Positions 7,306 to 19,469 of a stretch of DNA of 64,000 nucleotides are shown here, piece after piece. The notes under the pieces were generated by a model. The model did not search any database. It was not told where the DNA came from and saw only the letters and a program-made list of their open reading frames with translations. The DNA is from Bacteroidales bacterium (GTDB lineage: Bacteria > Bacteroidota > Bacteroidia > Bacteroidales > P3), in NCBI GenBank assembly GCA_017522105.1, contig JAFXAA010000016.1, forward strand, positions 51,066-115,065. Reading direction: 5' to 3'. Each line of letters opens with the position of its first letter. The stretch's first letter is position 1. The translations under genes and the position numbers were made by a program.

Positions 7306-8862
7306 ATGCAGAAAAGTAAAGTAGGTCTTGATTTTAACGAGGTTGAACACGCGCGTTCGGTGGCGAGAAACATCGCCGGACAGGTTCAGGATTTCGTCGA
7401 GGACTACACCACAGTGGCCGTGGAGCGCACCCTCTGCCGTTTTCTCGGTATCGACGGGGTGGACGAAAACGATGTGCCCATGCCCAACGTTGTGGTGGAT
7501 GAATTGAAGAGCAAAGGCGTGCTCGGACAGGGTGTCATGTTCTATGTGGGCAACGCCATGGCCGAGACCGGCAAGAGTCCGCAGGAGATTGCCGAGGCCA
7601 TCAGCGCCGGCAAGCTTGACATCACACAGCTTCCGGTGCACAGCAAGGCGGATATCGACAAGGCCTTGGAGCCCGTCATCAACCAGACGGTGGAGAAAGT
7701 GCGCGGCAACCGCCTGCGCCGCGAGAAATACATCGCCACCATCGGCGAAGGCAGCAAGCCCTACCTCTACATCATCGTTGCCACGGGCAATATCTACGAG
7801 GACGTCGTGCAGGCCCAGGCCGGTGCCCGTCAAGGTGCCGACATCATAGCCGTCATCCGCACCACGGGTCAGAGCCTGTTGGACTATGTGCCTTACGGCG
7901 CTACCACAGAAGGCTTCGGCGGCACCTTCGCCACCCAGGAGAACTTCCGCATCATGCGCAAGGCGCTCGACGAAGTGGGCGAAGAGGTGGGCCGCTACAT
8001 CCGCCTCTGTAACTACTGCTCGGGTCTCTGCATGCCGGAGATTGCCGCCATGGGCGCCCTGGAAGGCCTTGACGTGATGCTCAACGACGCTCTCTACGGT
8101 ATTCTTTTCCGCGACATCAACATGCAGCGCACGCTGATTGACCAGTACTTCAGCCGCATCATCAACGGCTTCGCAGGTGTCATCATCAACACCGGCGAGG
8201 ACAACTACCTGACTACCGCCGACGCCTACGAGGAGGCGCATACCGTGCTGGCCTCCGACTTCATCAACGAGCAGTTGGCCTTCATGGCAGGCCTGCCCAG
8301 TGAGCAGCAGGGTCTCGGCCACGCCTTTGAGATGGACCCCATGCTGGAGAACGGCTTCCTCTACGAGCTGGCACAGGCGCAGATGCTGCGTGAGATATTC
8401 CCCAACGCCCCGCTGAAGTACATGCCCCCAACGAAGTTCATGACAGGCAATATCTTCCGCGGCCATATACAGGATGCTCTGTTCAACATTATAGGCCAGT
8501 GGACGCACCAGGGCCTGCAGTTGCTGGGTATGCCCACCGAGGCAATACATACCCCCTTCATGAGCGACCGCTACCTCAGCATCGAGAACGCCAAGTATAT
8601 ATTCAACAACATGAAGGATATCGGCGAAGAGGTGGAGTTCAAGGAGGGCGGCATCATACGCCAGCGTGCACAGAAGGTGCTGCACGATGCCACCAAGCTT
8701 CTGGAGACCATGGAAAGCGAGGGCCTCTTCACCGCCTTGGAGAAGGGTATCTTCGCCAACGTGAAGCGCCCGAAGAACGGCGGCAAGGGCCTGGACGGCG
8801 TCACGCTGAAGGGCGAGCATTATTTTAACCCGTTTGTTGAACTTATGAAAGGAAAGAAATAA
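7306..8862 (+). CDS. kamD: lysine 5,6-aminomutase, alpha subunit
   Basis: This is a 518-residue protein, matching the family length (about 516). Conserved blocks include ENDVPMPNVVVDEL, RGNRLRREKYIATIGEGS, IRTTGQSLLDYVPYGAT, SGLCMPEIAAMG and KYMPPTKFMTGNIFRG. With KamE it forms the adenosylcobalamin- and PLP-dependent enzyme that moves the terminal amino group of D-lysine or beta-lysine to C5, an early step of lysine fermentation to acetate and butyrate. It is followed 1 bp later by kamE. The other pathway genes (kamA, kdd, kce, kal) are not in the window. Confidence 0.93.
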   Translation: MQKSKVGLDFNEVEHARSVARNIAGQVQDFVEDYTTVAVERTLCRFLGIDGVDENDVPMPNVVVDELKSKGVLGQGVMFYVGNAMAETGKSPQEIAEAISAGKLDITQLPVHSKADIDKALEPVINQTVEKVRGNRLRREKYIATIGEGSKPYLYIIVATGNIYEDVVQAQAGARQGADIIAVIRTTGQSLLDYVPYGATTEGFGGTFATQENFRIMRKALDEVGEEVGRYIRLCNYCSGLCMPEIAAMGALEGLDVMLNDALYGILFRDINMQRTLIDQYFSRIINGFAGVIINTGEDNYLTTADAYEEAHTVLASDFINEQLAFMAGLPSEQQGLGHAFEMDPMLENGFLYELAQAQMLREIFPNAPLKYMPPTKFMTGNIFRGHIQDALFNIIGQWTHQGLQLLGMPTEAIHTPFMSDRYLSIENAKYIFNNMKDIGEEVEFKEGGIIRQRAQKVLHDATKLLETMESEGLFTALEKGIFANVKRPKNGGKGLDGVTLKGEHYFNPFVELMKGKK

Positions 8863-8863
8863 G

Positions 8864-9652
8864 ATGAGCGAAGGATTGTATTCGATGGAGGCAAAGGATT
8901 ACGACAAAACCCTTGACCTCACCAAGATAAAGCCTTACGGCGACACGATGAACGACGGCAAGGTGCAGCTGAGCTTCACGCTGCCCGTGCCCGCAGGTGC
9001 CGAGGCCGAGGAGGCCGCCAAGCAGCTGCTGAAGAAGATGGGCTTCGAGAACCCCCTGGTGGTGTACCAGAAGGAGCTGACGGAGGGCTTCTGCTTTATG
9101 AACTGCTACGGAAGCCTGACCCACACAGTGGACTACACCAACATCCATGTGCCCAAGGTGGAGAGCACCACGATGGAGATGAAGGAGTGCGACGAGTATA
9201 TCCGCGAGCATATCGGACGCAAGATAGTCTGTGTTGGTGCCTCGACGGGAACGGACGCCCACACCGTGGGCATCGACGCCATCATGAACATGAAGGGCTA
9301 CGCCGGCCACTACGGCCTGGAACGCTACGACATGATAGACGCCTACAACCTTGGTAGCCAGGTGCCCAACGAGGAGTTCATCGCCAAAGGCATAGAGCTG
9401 CACGCCGACGCCTTGCTGGTAAGCCAGACGGTGACCCAGAAGGACGTGCACATCAAGAACCTCACCGAGCTGGTGGAGATGCTGGAGGCCGAGGGCCTGC
9501 GCGACAAGGTGATACTTATCTGCGGCGGTCCGCGTATCAGCCACGAGCTGGCCAAAGAGCTTGGCTACGACGCCGGCTTCGGCGCCAACACCTATGCCGA
9601 CGACGTTGCCTCGTTCGTGGCACAGGAGATGGTGGCCAGAGGATGGAAGTAA
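8864..9652 (+). CDS. kamE: lysine 5,6-aminomutase, beta (cobalamin-binding) subunit
   Basis: This is a 262-residue protein. The base-off cobalamin motif DxHxxG is present as D131-A-H133-T-V-G136, where H133 is the cobalt ligand. The PLP-binding lysine falls at K144 (MNMKGY). Both numbers agree with those I recall for the characterised clostridial enzyme. A C-terminal Rossmann domain (IVCVGAST; VILICGGPRISHELA; GFGANTYADDVA) holds the cofactor. It forms the holoenzyme with KamD and lies 24 bp before the CoA-transferase gene. Confidence 0.93.
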   Translation: MSEGLYSMEAKDYDKTLDLTKIKPYGDTMNDGKVQLSFTLPVPAGAEAEEAAKQLLKKMGFENPLVVYQKELTEGFCFMNCYGSLTHTVDYTNIHVPKVESTTMEMKECDEYIREHIGRKIVCVGASTGTDAHTVGIDAIMNMKGYAGHYGLERYDMIDAYNLGSQVPNEEFIAKGIELHADALLVSQTVTQKDVHIKNLTELVEMLEAEGLRDKVILICGGPRISHELAKELGYDAGFGANTYADDVASFVAQEMVARGWK

Positions 9653-9676
9653 CAAACAAAAAAACATATAACAGCT

Positions 9677-10336
9677 ATGAACAAAGAAGACATTAAACCC
9701 TTTATCGCCAAGCGTGCCGCCAAGGAGCTGCACGACGGCGATGTCGTCAACCTTGGTATCGGTCTGCCGACCCTTATCCCCAACTACCTGCCTGAGGGCG
9801 TCAACGTCATTCTCCAGAGCGAGAACGGCATGATCGGCATGGGCCCCACCCCCGAAGAAGGTAAGGAAGACCCCTGGTTCATCAACGCCGGCGGTGGATT
9901 CGTGACTCCTGTCAAGGGTGCCTGCACCTTCGACAGCGCCACGTCTTTCGGCATCATCCGTGGCGGCCATGTGGACGTCAGTGTTCTTGGTGCCATGCAG
10001 GTGGATGAGGAAGGCGACTTGGCCAACTGGATGATTCCCGGCAAGAAGACACCCGGTATGGGTGGCGCCATGGATCTCCTGGTAGGCGCCAAGAAGGTTA
10101 TCCTCGCCATGGAGCATACCGCCAAGGGCAATCCCAAGATACTGAAGAAGTGCACCCTGCCGCTCACTGCCAAGGGCCAGGTGAACATGATTATCACAGA
10201 GATGGGTGTCATGGAGATTACTCCCAAGGGCATCGTCCTGACGGAGATTAACCCCGAGTTCACCGTCGAGCAGGTTCAGGCTGCCACCGAGGCCACTCTC
10301 ATTGTGAGCCCCGACCTCAAGCCGATGAATGAATAA
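9677..10336 (+). CDS. atoA: 3-oxoacid/butyrate-acetoacetate CoA-transferase subunit B
   Basis: This is a 219-residue protein with the family signature VNLGIGLPTLIP and the catalytic glutamate in SENGMIGMG (E49); GACTFDSATSFGIIRGGH and DLANWMIPGK follow. In lysine fermentation this enzyme passes CoA from butyryl-CoA to acetoacetate. Subunit A is normally encoded next door, but here kamE lies upstream and an outer-membrane protein 10 bp downstream, so the partner must be elsewhere. The exact substrate cannot be read from sequence. Confidence 0.88.
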   Translation: MNKEDIKPFIAKRAAKELHDGDVVNLGIGLPTLIPNYLPEGVNVILQSENGMIGMGPTPEEGKEDPWFINAGGGFVTPVKGACTFDSATSFGIIRGGHVDVSVLGAMQVDEEGDLANWMIPGKKTPGMGGAMDLLVGAKKVILAMEHTAKGNPKILKKCTLPLTAKGQVNMIITEMGVMEITPKGIVLTEINPEFTVEQVQAATEATLIVSPDLKPMNE

Positions 10337-10345
10337 ACGACAACC

Positions 10346-10942
10346 ATGAAAAGAATATCTCTTGTCGCCGTAGCGCTGCTGTGCCTTTGTGGCACAGCAG
10401 CCGCCCAGCGGCATATAGAACACAAGTGGCGTGGCTTCTATGCTGTCGTTGACGGCAGCTATGTCATGAACCTCAACAAGGCTCCCGGTGTCAGCGGCGA
10501 TGCCGATACGCTCTCGGGCTTCGGCTTTGGCATTTCCGGAGGCTTCCATTTCCGCAAGGAGGCCGCCGTAGGTGTGGGCATCACCTATCTGCACGACCCG
10601 ACGGGGGCGTTCACGCAGATGCCCGTCTATGCCGAGTTGCGCAGCCATATCATGCGCTCGCGCCTCACCCCTTACGGGGTCCTGCAGGTGGGCTACTCGC
10701 TGCCCCTCGGTGCGTCGAGCCCAACGAAGAAGATTGAAAAGGGCGGTCTGTATTTCGGAGCGCAGTTGGGCGGCCGTTTTGCCATAGACCGTGGTTTTGC
10801 CGTTGGCGTCCATGTGGGCTACAAGCTTTTAAGCATGACGGAAGTGACGCGCTATGAGCTCGTCGGCAACAAACTGCAATACCGCATGGCCGACCCGACG
10901 ATGCTGCACGTCCTCGACGCCGGCATTAGTCTCTACTTTTAG
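10346..10942 (+). CDS. small outer-membrane beta-barrel protein
   Basis: This is a 198-residue protein with a signal peptide (MKRISLVAVALLCLCGTAAAQ). Alternating hydrophobic strands and Gly/aromatic turns follow (FGFGISGGFHFRKEAAVGVGITYL, in two parts; YGVLQVGYSLPLG; YFGAQLGGRFA), and it ends with an aromatic residue (SLYF), as OMP beta-barrels do. About eight strands are predicted. It starts 10 bp after the CoA-transferase gene and ends 12 bp before the LacZ-like gene. Function is unknown. Confidence 0.75.
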   Translation: MKRISLVAVALLCLCGTAAAQRHIEHKWRGFYAVVDGSYVMNLNKAPGVSGDADTLSGFGFGISGGFHFRKEAAVGVGITYLHDPTGAFTQMPVYAELRSHIMRSRLTPYGVLQVGYSLPLGASSPTKKIEKGGLYFGAQLGGRFAIDRGFAVGVHVGYKLLSMTEVTRYELVGNKLQYRMADPTMLHVLDAGISLYF

Positions 10943-14267
<3,325 letters not shown>

Positions 14268-14271
<4 letters not shown>

Positions 14272-15293
14272 AACCAGCCAAGCGATACCTGTCAGTACTA
14301 TTCGCGGCAGCCCTGCTGCTGACCTCCTGCGAGGTGGAGTTTTCGCCCAATGCCGAGTGGAAGGAAATCCCTGTTGTTTACTGTCTCCTCGACCAGGACG
14401 ACGACACCACGTGGGCCCGCGTGGAGCGCTGCTACCTCGGCGAGGGCAGCATCTACAGCTACAGCGCCATCAGCGACTCCATCAACTATCCGGCTGGCTC
14501 CATATCCGTGTGGCTCGTGGAACAGCGCGACGGCACCGAGGTGCTCCATCCCTTCCGCGACACCGTCCTCGACCGTGCTCCGGGTGCCTTCGCCAGCACG
14601 GCACAGCCCATCTACTACCTCCCTTCGCGGAACCTTCTCAACGACTACGCCACCTATGACATCCGTGTTGTCCGCACTGCTGACGGACAACTCCTGGCCC
14701 ACGCCAAACAGCCCATACAGCTCATCGTCCGCAATCCGGATGACAGCGTCTTCACCAAGCCCAACTTCACCTACAACCCCCTGCAGCACACCTACCGCGG
14801 CATGTTTGCCTTCAAGAACTCAGGCAACACCTGCCAGATGGAGTGGCCCGCCCTGCAGAACGCCCGCCTCTACCAGCCTTTCGTGCGTTTCTACTACGCT
14901 GTGGATGGCGAACGCCGCTATATCGACGTCCGGACTCCCTCGGTCTCGTCAATCAACAATGCCGACCGCTACACGCTCTATTACAGCGCCACCAGTTTTC
15001 TCTCCAACGTCAAGGATCAGCTCAAGGACGACCCGCGCCCCAAGGAATATCTCAAGGAGGTTGAGCTCTATCTTACCGCCTGCAGCGAAGACTTCAGCGC
15101 CTACATGTCCAATGTGGCCGCCGCCGGCAACCTCGACCAGAGCCGCGAACTCTACTCCAACATTGAAGGCGGGCGCGGCATCTTTGCCGCCCGGCGCACT
15201 CATCTGCACCGCTGGTATCCCGCCGACAGCTCCGTCCTCTCCATGCCCCCCGGTTTGGCCTGGCAACTCAAGCAGCTGCAAGTTGGCTTCTAA
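14268..15293 (+). CDS. lipoprotein, possibly DUF4249-like
   Basis: This is a 341-residue protein with a type II signal peptide (lipobox LLTSC). The next block, EWKEIPVVYCLLDQDDDTTW followed by ARVERCYLGEGS, resembles the N-terminus of DUF4249-type lipoproteins, which accompany TonB-dependent receptors and surface polysaccharide systems in Bacteroidetes. The rest is beta-rich. The ATG overlaps the stop of the LacZ-like tail by 4 bp, so the two are co-translated, supporting a single surface unit with the upstream barrel. The role is unknown. Confidence 0.7.
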
Positions 15294-15315
15294 CAGGTAG
15301 TTATGTAAATGGTAT

Positions 15316-15346
15316 GGCTGCAACACATTGTGTTGCAGCCTTTTTT
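15316..15346 (+). terminator. intrinsic terminator
   Basis: A 10-bp GC-rich stem (15316-15325 with 15331-15340, loop CATTG) is followed immediately by six T. It ends the 10346-15293 cluster. Confidence 0.85.
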
Positions 15347-15446
15347 CGGAGTCCCTACGGAGCCCCTACGGAGTCCCTACGGCTGTTCTACGGTTTTCCA
15401 CTGAAGAACGGCCGTAGGGACTCCGTAGGGGCTCCGTAGGGGCTCC
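15347..15446. repeat. 11-nt stutter hairpin, CTACGG family, copy 1
   Basis: The left arm has 11-nt units CGGAGTCCCTA, CGGAGCCCCTA, CGGAGTCCCTA and CGGCTGTTCTA (15347-15390). The right arm (15411-15446) is the near-perfect reverse complement, also in 11-nt units. The predicted stem is about 36 bp. The loop sequence TTTCCACTGAAGAACGG is nearly identical in the copy at 22336-22440. It directly follows a terminator. Confidence 0.85.
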
Positions 15447-15515
15447 ACCGGGACCTCTTTTTCGCAAATATGTGTTAATATATAAAAAAATATGCGCTAT
15501 GTTAATAAAAATGTG

Positions 15516-15523
15516 TAACTTTG
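15516..15523 (+). promoter_or_regulatory. -7 promoter element of the trigger factor gene
   Basis: TAACTTTG matches TAnnTTTG and lies 53 bp before the trigger factor start. No good -33 TTTG is seen. Confidence 0.55.
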
Positions 15524-15576
15524 CAGAACGGTATGAAATATAAACAAGTTAAAAATCAATAAAATAAACTAATCAG

Positions 15577-16932
15577 ATGAACATCACAAGAGAGAATTTG
15601 AGTGATTTGGAACTCCGTATCAAGATTGATATCGAGGAAAAAGATTACAACGAGAACGTCACGAAGCAGCTGAAAGACTACCAGAAGAAGGCTACTGTGC
15701 CCGGTTTCCGCAAGGGCATGGCTCCCATGGGTCTCATCCAGCGCATGTACAAAGCCGCCATTGTCGGCGATGCAGTACAGAATACGCTGAACACCAGCCT
15801 GTTCAAATATATTGACGACGAAAAGCTGCACATCCTCGGCATGCCCATGAGCGACGACGAGAAGACCGGCGAGATTGACTTCGGCAAGCAGCAGGACTTC
15901 ACTTTCTACTTCAACGTCGCTGTGGCTCCTGAGTTCAGCATCGACTGGAGCAAGGTGGATGTGAAATACAACCAGATAAAGGTCACCGCCAAGGACGTTG
16001 AGGCCGAGATCAACAACTGCGTGAATCGCTACGGCAAGTTTGAGACCCCGGAGACCGTCGGCAAGGGCGACATCATGTACGGCAAGGTCGTGGAACTTGA
16101 CAAAAAGGGCGCCGTCAAAGAGGGTGGCGTGGACACCTTCGTGAGCCTCAACCTGCTTAACCTCAAGGATGAGGAGCTGCTGCCCCTCTTCGAGGGCAAG
16201 AAGGCCGAGGAGAAGATTGTCTTCAACATGGCCAAAGCGTTCCCTGTGGCCGACATAGAGCGCGCTCTGCACATTGACAACGCCGCCGCCAAGAAGTTCA
16301 AGGCCGACGTGGAGCTGACCCTCAGCGGCATCTCGCGCATCATACCCCACGAAATCAATGACGAACTGTTCGAGATGGTCTTCCCCGGCCAGAAAATCAA
16401 GGACGCCGATGCCTTCAGCAAAGCCATGAAGAAGGAGATTGAGAAGGCCAACAGCGAACAGAGCGACTACCTCTTCGTCAACCAGGTGCGTAAGGCCCTG
16501 CTCGACCAGTTCACTGCTCCGCTGCCCGAGGACTTCCTGAAGCGCTGGTTTGCCAGCCGCGGCGAGAAGGACATGACCCCCGAGAAAATCGAGGCCGGCT
16601 GGCAGGATAAGTACGTCCCCTCGCTCAAATGGGAGCTCATAGAAGCCAAGCTTGAAGAGATACAGCCCGTGGAGCCCACCAGCAACCAGATTGTGGACTA
16701 CATCAAGGACATCCTGCGCCGCAGTGACAAACCCGTTGAGGGCGAAACCAAGGAGAAGGCCGAGGAGCGTTTGGAGCAGGCCGCACGCAGCATTGCCGCC
16801 GACCGCCAGAATACTCGCCAGATTGTGGACCGCCTCTATGCCGACAACCTGGCCAAACTCTTCAAAGATCAGGTGAAGCCCGAGGTGGAGAAAATCTCTG
16901 CCAAAGAGTTTGGCGAGCGTGCCAAAGCATAA
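15577..16932 (+). CDS. tig: trigger factor (ribosome-bound chaperone/PPIase)
   Basis: This is a 451-residue protein. The ribosome-binding signature GFRxGxxP is present as VPGFRKGMAPMG (residues 42-52). A central PPIase-like region spans about 155-245 (KGDIMYGKVVELDKKG). The C-terminal half is a long helical cradle (KKEIEKANSEQSDYLFVNQV; AEERLEQAARSIAADRQN). It binds nascent chains at the ribosomal exit. The sequence is strongly diverged from proteobacterial forms, as in other Bacteroidetes. It is monocistronic, followed by a GC-rich hairpin. Confidence 0.9.
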   Translation: MNITRENLSDLELRIKIDIEEKDYNENVTKQLKDYQKKATVPGFRKGMAPMGLIQRMYKAAIVGDAVQNTLNTSLFKYIDDEKLHILGMPMSDDEKTGEIDFGKQQDFTFYFNVAVAPEFSIDWSKVDVKYNQIKVTAKDVEAEINNCVNRYGKFETPETVGKGDIMYGKVVELDKKGAVKEGGVDTFVSLNLLNLKDEELLPLFEGKKAEEKIVFNMAKAFPVADIERALHIDNAAAKKFKADVELTLSGISRIIPHEINDELFEMVFPGQKIKDADAFSKAMKKEIEKANSEQSDYLFVNQVRKALLDQFTAPLPEDFLKRWFASRGEKDMTPEKIEAGWQDKYVPSLKWELIEAKLEEIQPVEPTSNQIVDYIKDILRRSDKPVEGETKEKAEERLEQAARSIAADRQNTRQIVDRLYADNLAKLFKDQVKPEVEKISAKEFGERAKA

Positions 16933-16940
16933 ATTCTTGT

Positions 16941-16964
16941 CGCCGGCCACTGCGGTGGCCGGCG
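16941..16964 (+). terminator. GC-rich hairpin after tig
   Basis: A perfect 10-bp stem (16941-16950 with 16955-16964) has a TGCG loop but no clear T-run after it. It may be a weak terminator or an mRNA 3'-end stabiliser before the next gene. Confidence 0.55.
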
Positions 16965-16984
16965 ATTGACAAAACTGTTGTGAC

Positions 16985-18205
16985 ATGAAGAAAATACTAT
17001 TGACGCTGATGTTCGCCCTCTGCTGTCTGGGAGCCAAAGCCCAGCCGGCGGTGATGCCGGGCTCCCTCTATGCCTCCATCCATGGCGGTGGTTTCGCCTA
17101 CAACCACTACGGCGAGGTGTCGTTCGGTGCCCCCTCTTTTGGTGCCGAGATAGGCAGCTGGATTATGAAGCCCCTGGCATTCCAGATAGCTTACGACGGC
17201 GTCATGGCTCCGAGCACCTTCCAAGCCAACAGTGGCAACAAGGCGCTGTTCTCTTTCGTCAGCGCCGAGTTCAAATGGGACTTCAACGCCACCTTTTTCC
17301 ATGTCTACAACAAGACCTTCCAGTACCCGATACCATTCTATCCGATGATAGGCCTCGGCCTGTTGTGGCGCAACGGGGTGACGGAGGAGAGCAAAACGCA
17401 TCCCACGGACAACGACTTCCAGGCCATGCTTGGTTTGCAGATGCCCGTGAGGCTCACCGACAGGTTGAGCGCCAAGCTGGAGTACAAGTGCTTCTTTTTG
17501 CCGCAGACGTTCGACAATTCGTACGGCGACAACTACATGCACACCCTTTCGCTGGGCCTGATGTGGCGCCAGGGAGACGACCCTTTCCACCGCAAGACCG
17601 CCTTTGCGGCCCGCAACACTGGCGAGGACTGGTTCGTGGGCTTCGGTGTAGGTGCTCTCTTCAACTCCTTCGAGTTTGAGGAGATTTTCGGTGACAATGC
17701 CAAGACCAAACTGTGGAATATCACGGGCGACATGATGGTGGGGCGCAACTGGAGCGACATCTGGACTATACGCTTCGAGTTGTCGGGCTATTTCGCACGC
17801 GGACGCTATGGCAGTGTTGATAAGGGACAGCCAGGCCTGTGGTACATGTTCAACATGCTGCACACCGATTTCATGGTCAACATGGCTCACCTCTTCCGCT
17901 TCAAGCGCGGCGACAGGCTGAGCGTGCTGCCCTACCTCGGCGCAGGCCCTGTGTGGACTTATCGCAAGCCGGTGTTCTCTGTCGGTGCCGACTTTGGAGC
18001 CATGCTGCGCTACTATGTGGACAATATGGGCGATGTCTTCTTCGACGCCAAGTACATGATGGTGCCGCCGCGTGTGGCGGGCGGCACAGGCCCTCACGGC
18101 AGCATCTTCGGCACGGGCTACCTGACCTTCACTGTCGGTTATATATGCAACTTCGGCCATTCTACGGTGCGCTACCGCATGCCTGTAAACCACTGTACCG
18201 ATTAA
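16985..18205 (+). CDS. outer-membrane beta-barrel protein with internal duplication (paralogue 1)
   Basis: This is a 406-residue protein with a signal peptide (MKKILLTLMFALCCLGAKAQ). The mature part is made of amphipathic strands with Gly/aromatic turns. The two halves look homologous: the first runs from GSLYASIHGGGFAYN to KLEYKCFFLP, the second from DWFVGFGVGALFNSFEF to FFDAKYMMVPPRV, each with a 'YPMIGLG'/'LPYLGAG'-type block. The next gene is a close paralogue. The family is unknown to me; the outer-membrane location is inferred from pattern. Confidence 0.75.
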   Translation: MKKILLTLMFALCCLGAKAQPAVMPGSLYASIHGGGFAYNHYGEVSFGAPSFGAEIGSWIMKPLAFQIAYDGVMAPSTFQANSGNKALFSFVSAEFKWDFNATFFHVYNKTFQYPIPFYPMIGLGLLWRNGVTEESKTHPTDNDFQAMLGLQMPVRLTDRLSAKLEYKCFFLPQTFDNSYGDNYMHTLSLGLMWRQGDDPFHRKTAFAARNTGEDWFVGFGVGALFNSFEFEEIFGDNAKTKLWNITGDMMVGRNWSDIWTIRFELSGYFARGRYGSVDKGQPGLWYMFNMLHTDFMVNMAHLFRFKRGDRLSVLPYLGAGPVWTYRKPVFSVGADFGAMLRYYVDNMGDVFFDAKYMMVPPRVAGGTGPHGSIFGTGYLTFTVGYICNFGHSTVRYRMPVNHCTD

Positions 18206-18226
18206 GCCCCCCAAAATATCGACGTT

Positions 18227-19420
18227 ATGAAGAAAGCAATCATATCCTTACTGCTGATAGCCGCATGCGCCACTGGCCGTGCGCAGATTGGCTCCGATTT
18301 TGGCGTCAATATGTTCATGAACATGGGTGGTGGCATGAGTCTGTACAAGAACGGCGACGTGCCGTTGATGAAAGGTTTTTCGGGCGGCATCAGCGTGGGC
18401 AAGTGGATCCTCAGCCCCTTGGCAGCCCGCGTCAGCCTTGACTTCCAGTCGCTCAACCGTGAGCCGATGGACTACAACTTCACCTTTGCCTCGGCAAGTG
18501 TGGAGTTTCTGTGGGACTTTACTTCGACGTTCATGCGCATCAGAAACTGGCGCGTCAATGTGTATCCGATGATAGGCCTTGGCGTCTTTTTCCGCCCGGC
18601 AATGACTGACGGTGTCAACATGTACGGCACCGACCGTGAGGTGCACTCTTTGCTCGGTCTGCATGTGCCGGTGAGGCTGTGGGGTGGATGGGCGGCTTTC
18701 GCACAGTACAAGTGCTATTTCCTGCCGACACACTATGACCTTGGCGGCGACGCTGTGTTCATGCACAGCATCACCGGCGGCTTCACGTACAACTTCACGG
18801 AGAGCCCGTTCCACCGCCGCACGGAATACGAGTCGCGCAGCACCGACGAGGATTGGTTCGTGGGCTTCGGCCTCGGCCCCAATTACTCGTCGTTCGACCT
18901 CTTCACCAACAAGAACCATGGCGGCTTTGCTATGGTCGGTGTGGCGCCGGAGATTATGTTTGGCCGCAATTTCAGCAACTTCTGGACTATCAGGTTTGAG
19001 GCTACAGGATTGACGGCACACGAGATATTCGACACTGTGCGCCAGGAAGCCGGTGACGCCTACACCTTCACCATGGTACATGCCGACCTGATGGTCAACC
19101 TCAGCCATCTGTTTGACTTCAAGCGCGGCGCACGCTGGAGCATCATGCCCTATCTGGGAGCTGGTGCCATCTGGCGCTATGACCATGTGTCGTTCGACAT
19201 GGCTGCCGACTTCGGCATCTTTTGCCGCCGCTATATCAACAAGGAGGGAGACTTCTTCGTTGACCTGAAGTATATAATGATGGCTCCGCGTGTTGGCGGA
19301 GGCTTGGGGCCTTCGGGAAGCATCTACGGTGTTGGTATACCTTCACTGACGGTGGGATACATCCACAATTTCGGCTATTCCTCCACACGATACAGGATGC
19401 CGTACAACTGCGCCGATTGA
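18227..19420 (+). CDS. outer-membrane beta-barrel protein with internal duplication (paralogue 2)
   Basis: This is a 397-residue protein, a tandem paralogue of the preceding gene, with a signal peptide (MKKAIISLLLIAACATGRAQ). It shares blocks with paralogue 1: VNVYPMIGLGVFFRP, AQYKCYFLPTHYD, DEDWFVGFGLGPNYSSF, FWTIRFEATG, HADLMVNLSHLFDFKRG, IMPYLGAGAIWRYD and KYIMMAPRVGGG, and both end in a pattern like YSSTRYRMPYNCAD. It lies 21 bp downstream, so is probably co-transcribed. Function is unknown; a paired porin-like or surface structural role is possible. Confidence 0.75.
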   Translation: MKKAIISLLLIAACATGRAQIGSDFGVNMFMNMGGGMSLYKNGDVPLMKGFSGGISVGKWILSPLAARVSLDFQSLNREPMDYNFTFASASVEFLWDFTSTFMRIRNWRVNVYPMIGLGVFFRPAMTDGVNMYGTDREVHSLLGLHVPVRLWGGWAAFAQYKCYFLPTHYDLGGDAVFMHSITGGFTYNFTESPFHRRTEYESRSTDEDWFVGFGLGPNYSSFDLFTNKNHGGFAMVGVAPEIMFGRNFSNFWTIRFEATGLTAHEIFDTVRQEAGDAYTFTMVHADLMVNLSHLFDFKRGARWSIMPYLGAGAIWRYDHVSFDMAADFGIFCRRYINKEGDFFVDLKYIMMAPRVGGGLGPSGSIYGVGIPSLTVGYIHNFGYSSTRYRMPYNCAD

Positions 19421-19426
19421 TAAAAG

Positions 19427-19455
19427 ACAGGCGGTGCCATGGTGGTGCCGCCTGT
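19427..19455. terminator. bidirectional terminator between convergent genes
   Basis: An 8-bp stem (19427-19434 with 19448-19455) is flanked by A-rich sequence on one side and T-rich sequence on the other. It lies between the plus-strand barrel gene and the minus-strand carboxypeptidase-like gene. Confidence 0.65.
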
Positions 19456-19469
19456 TTCGTCTCTTTCTG

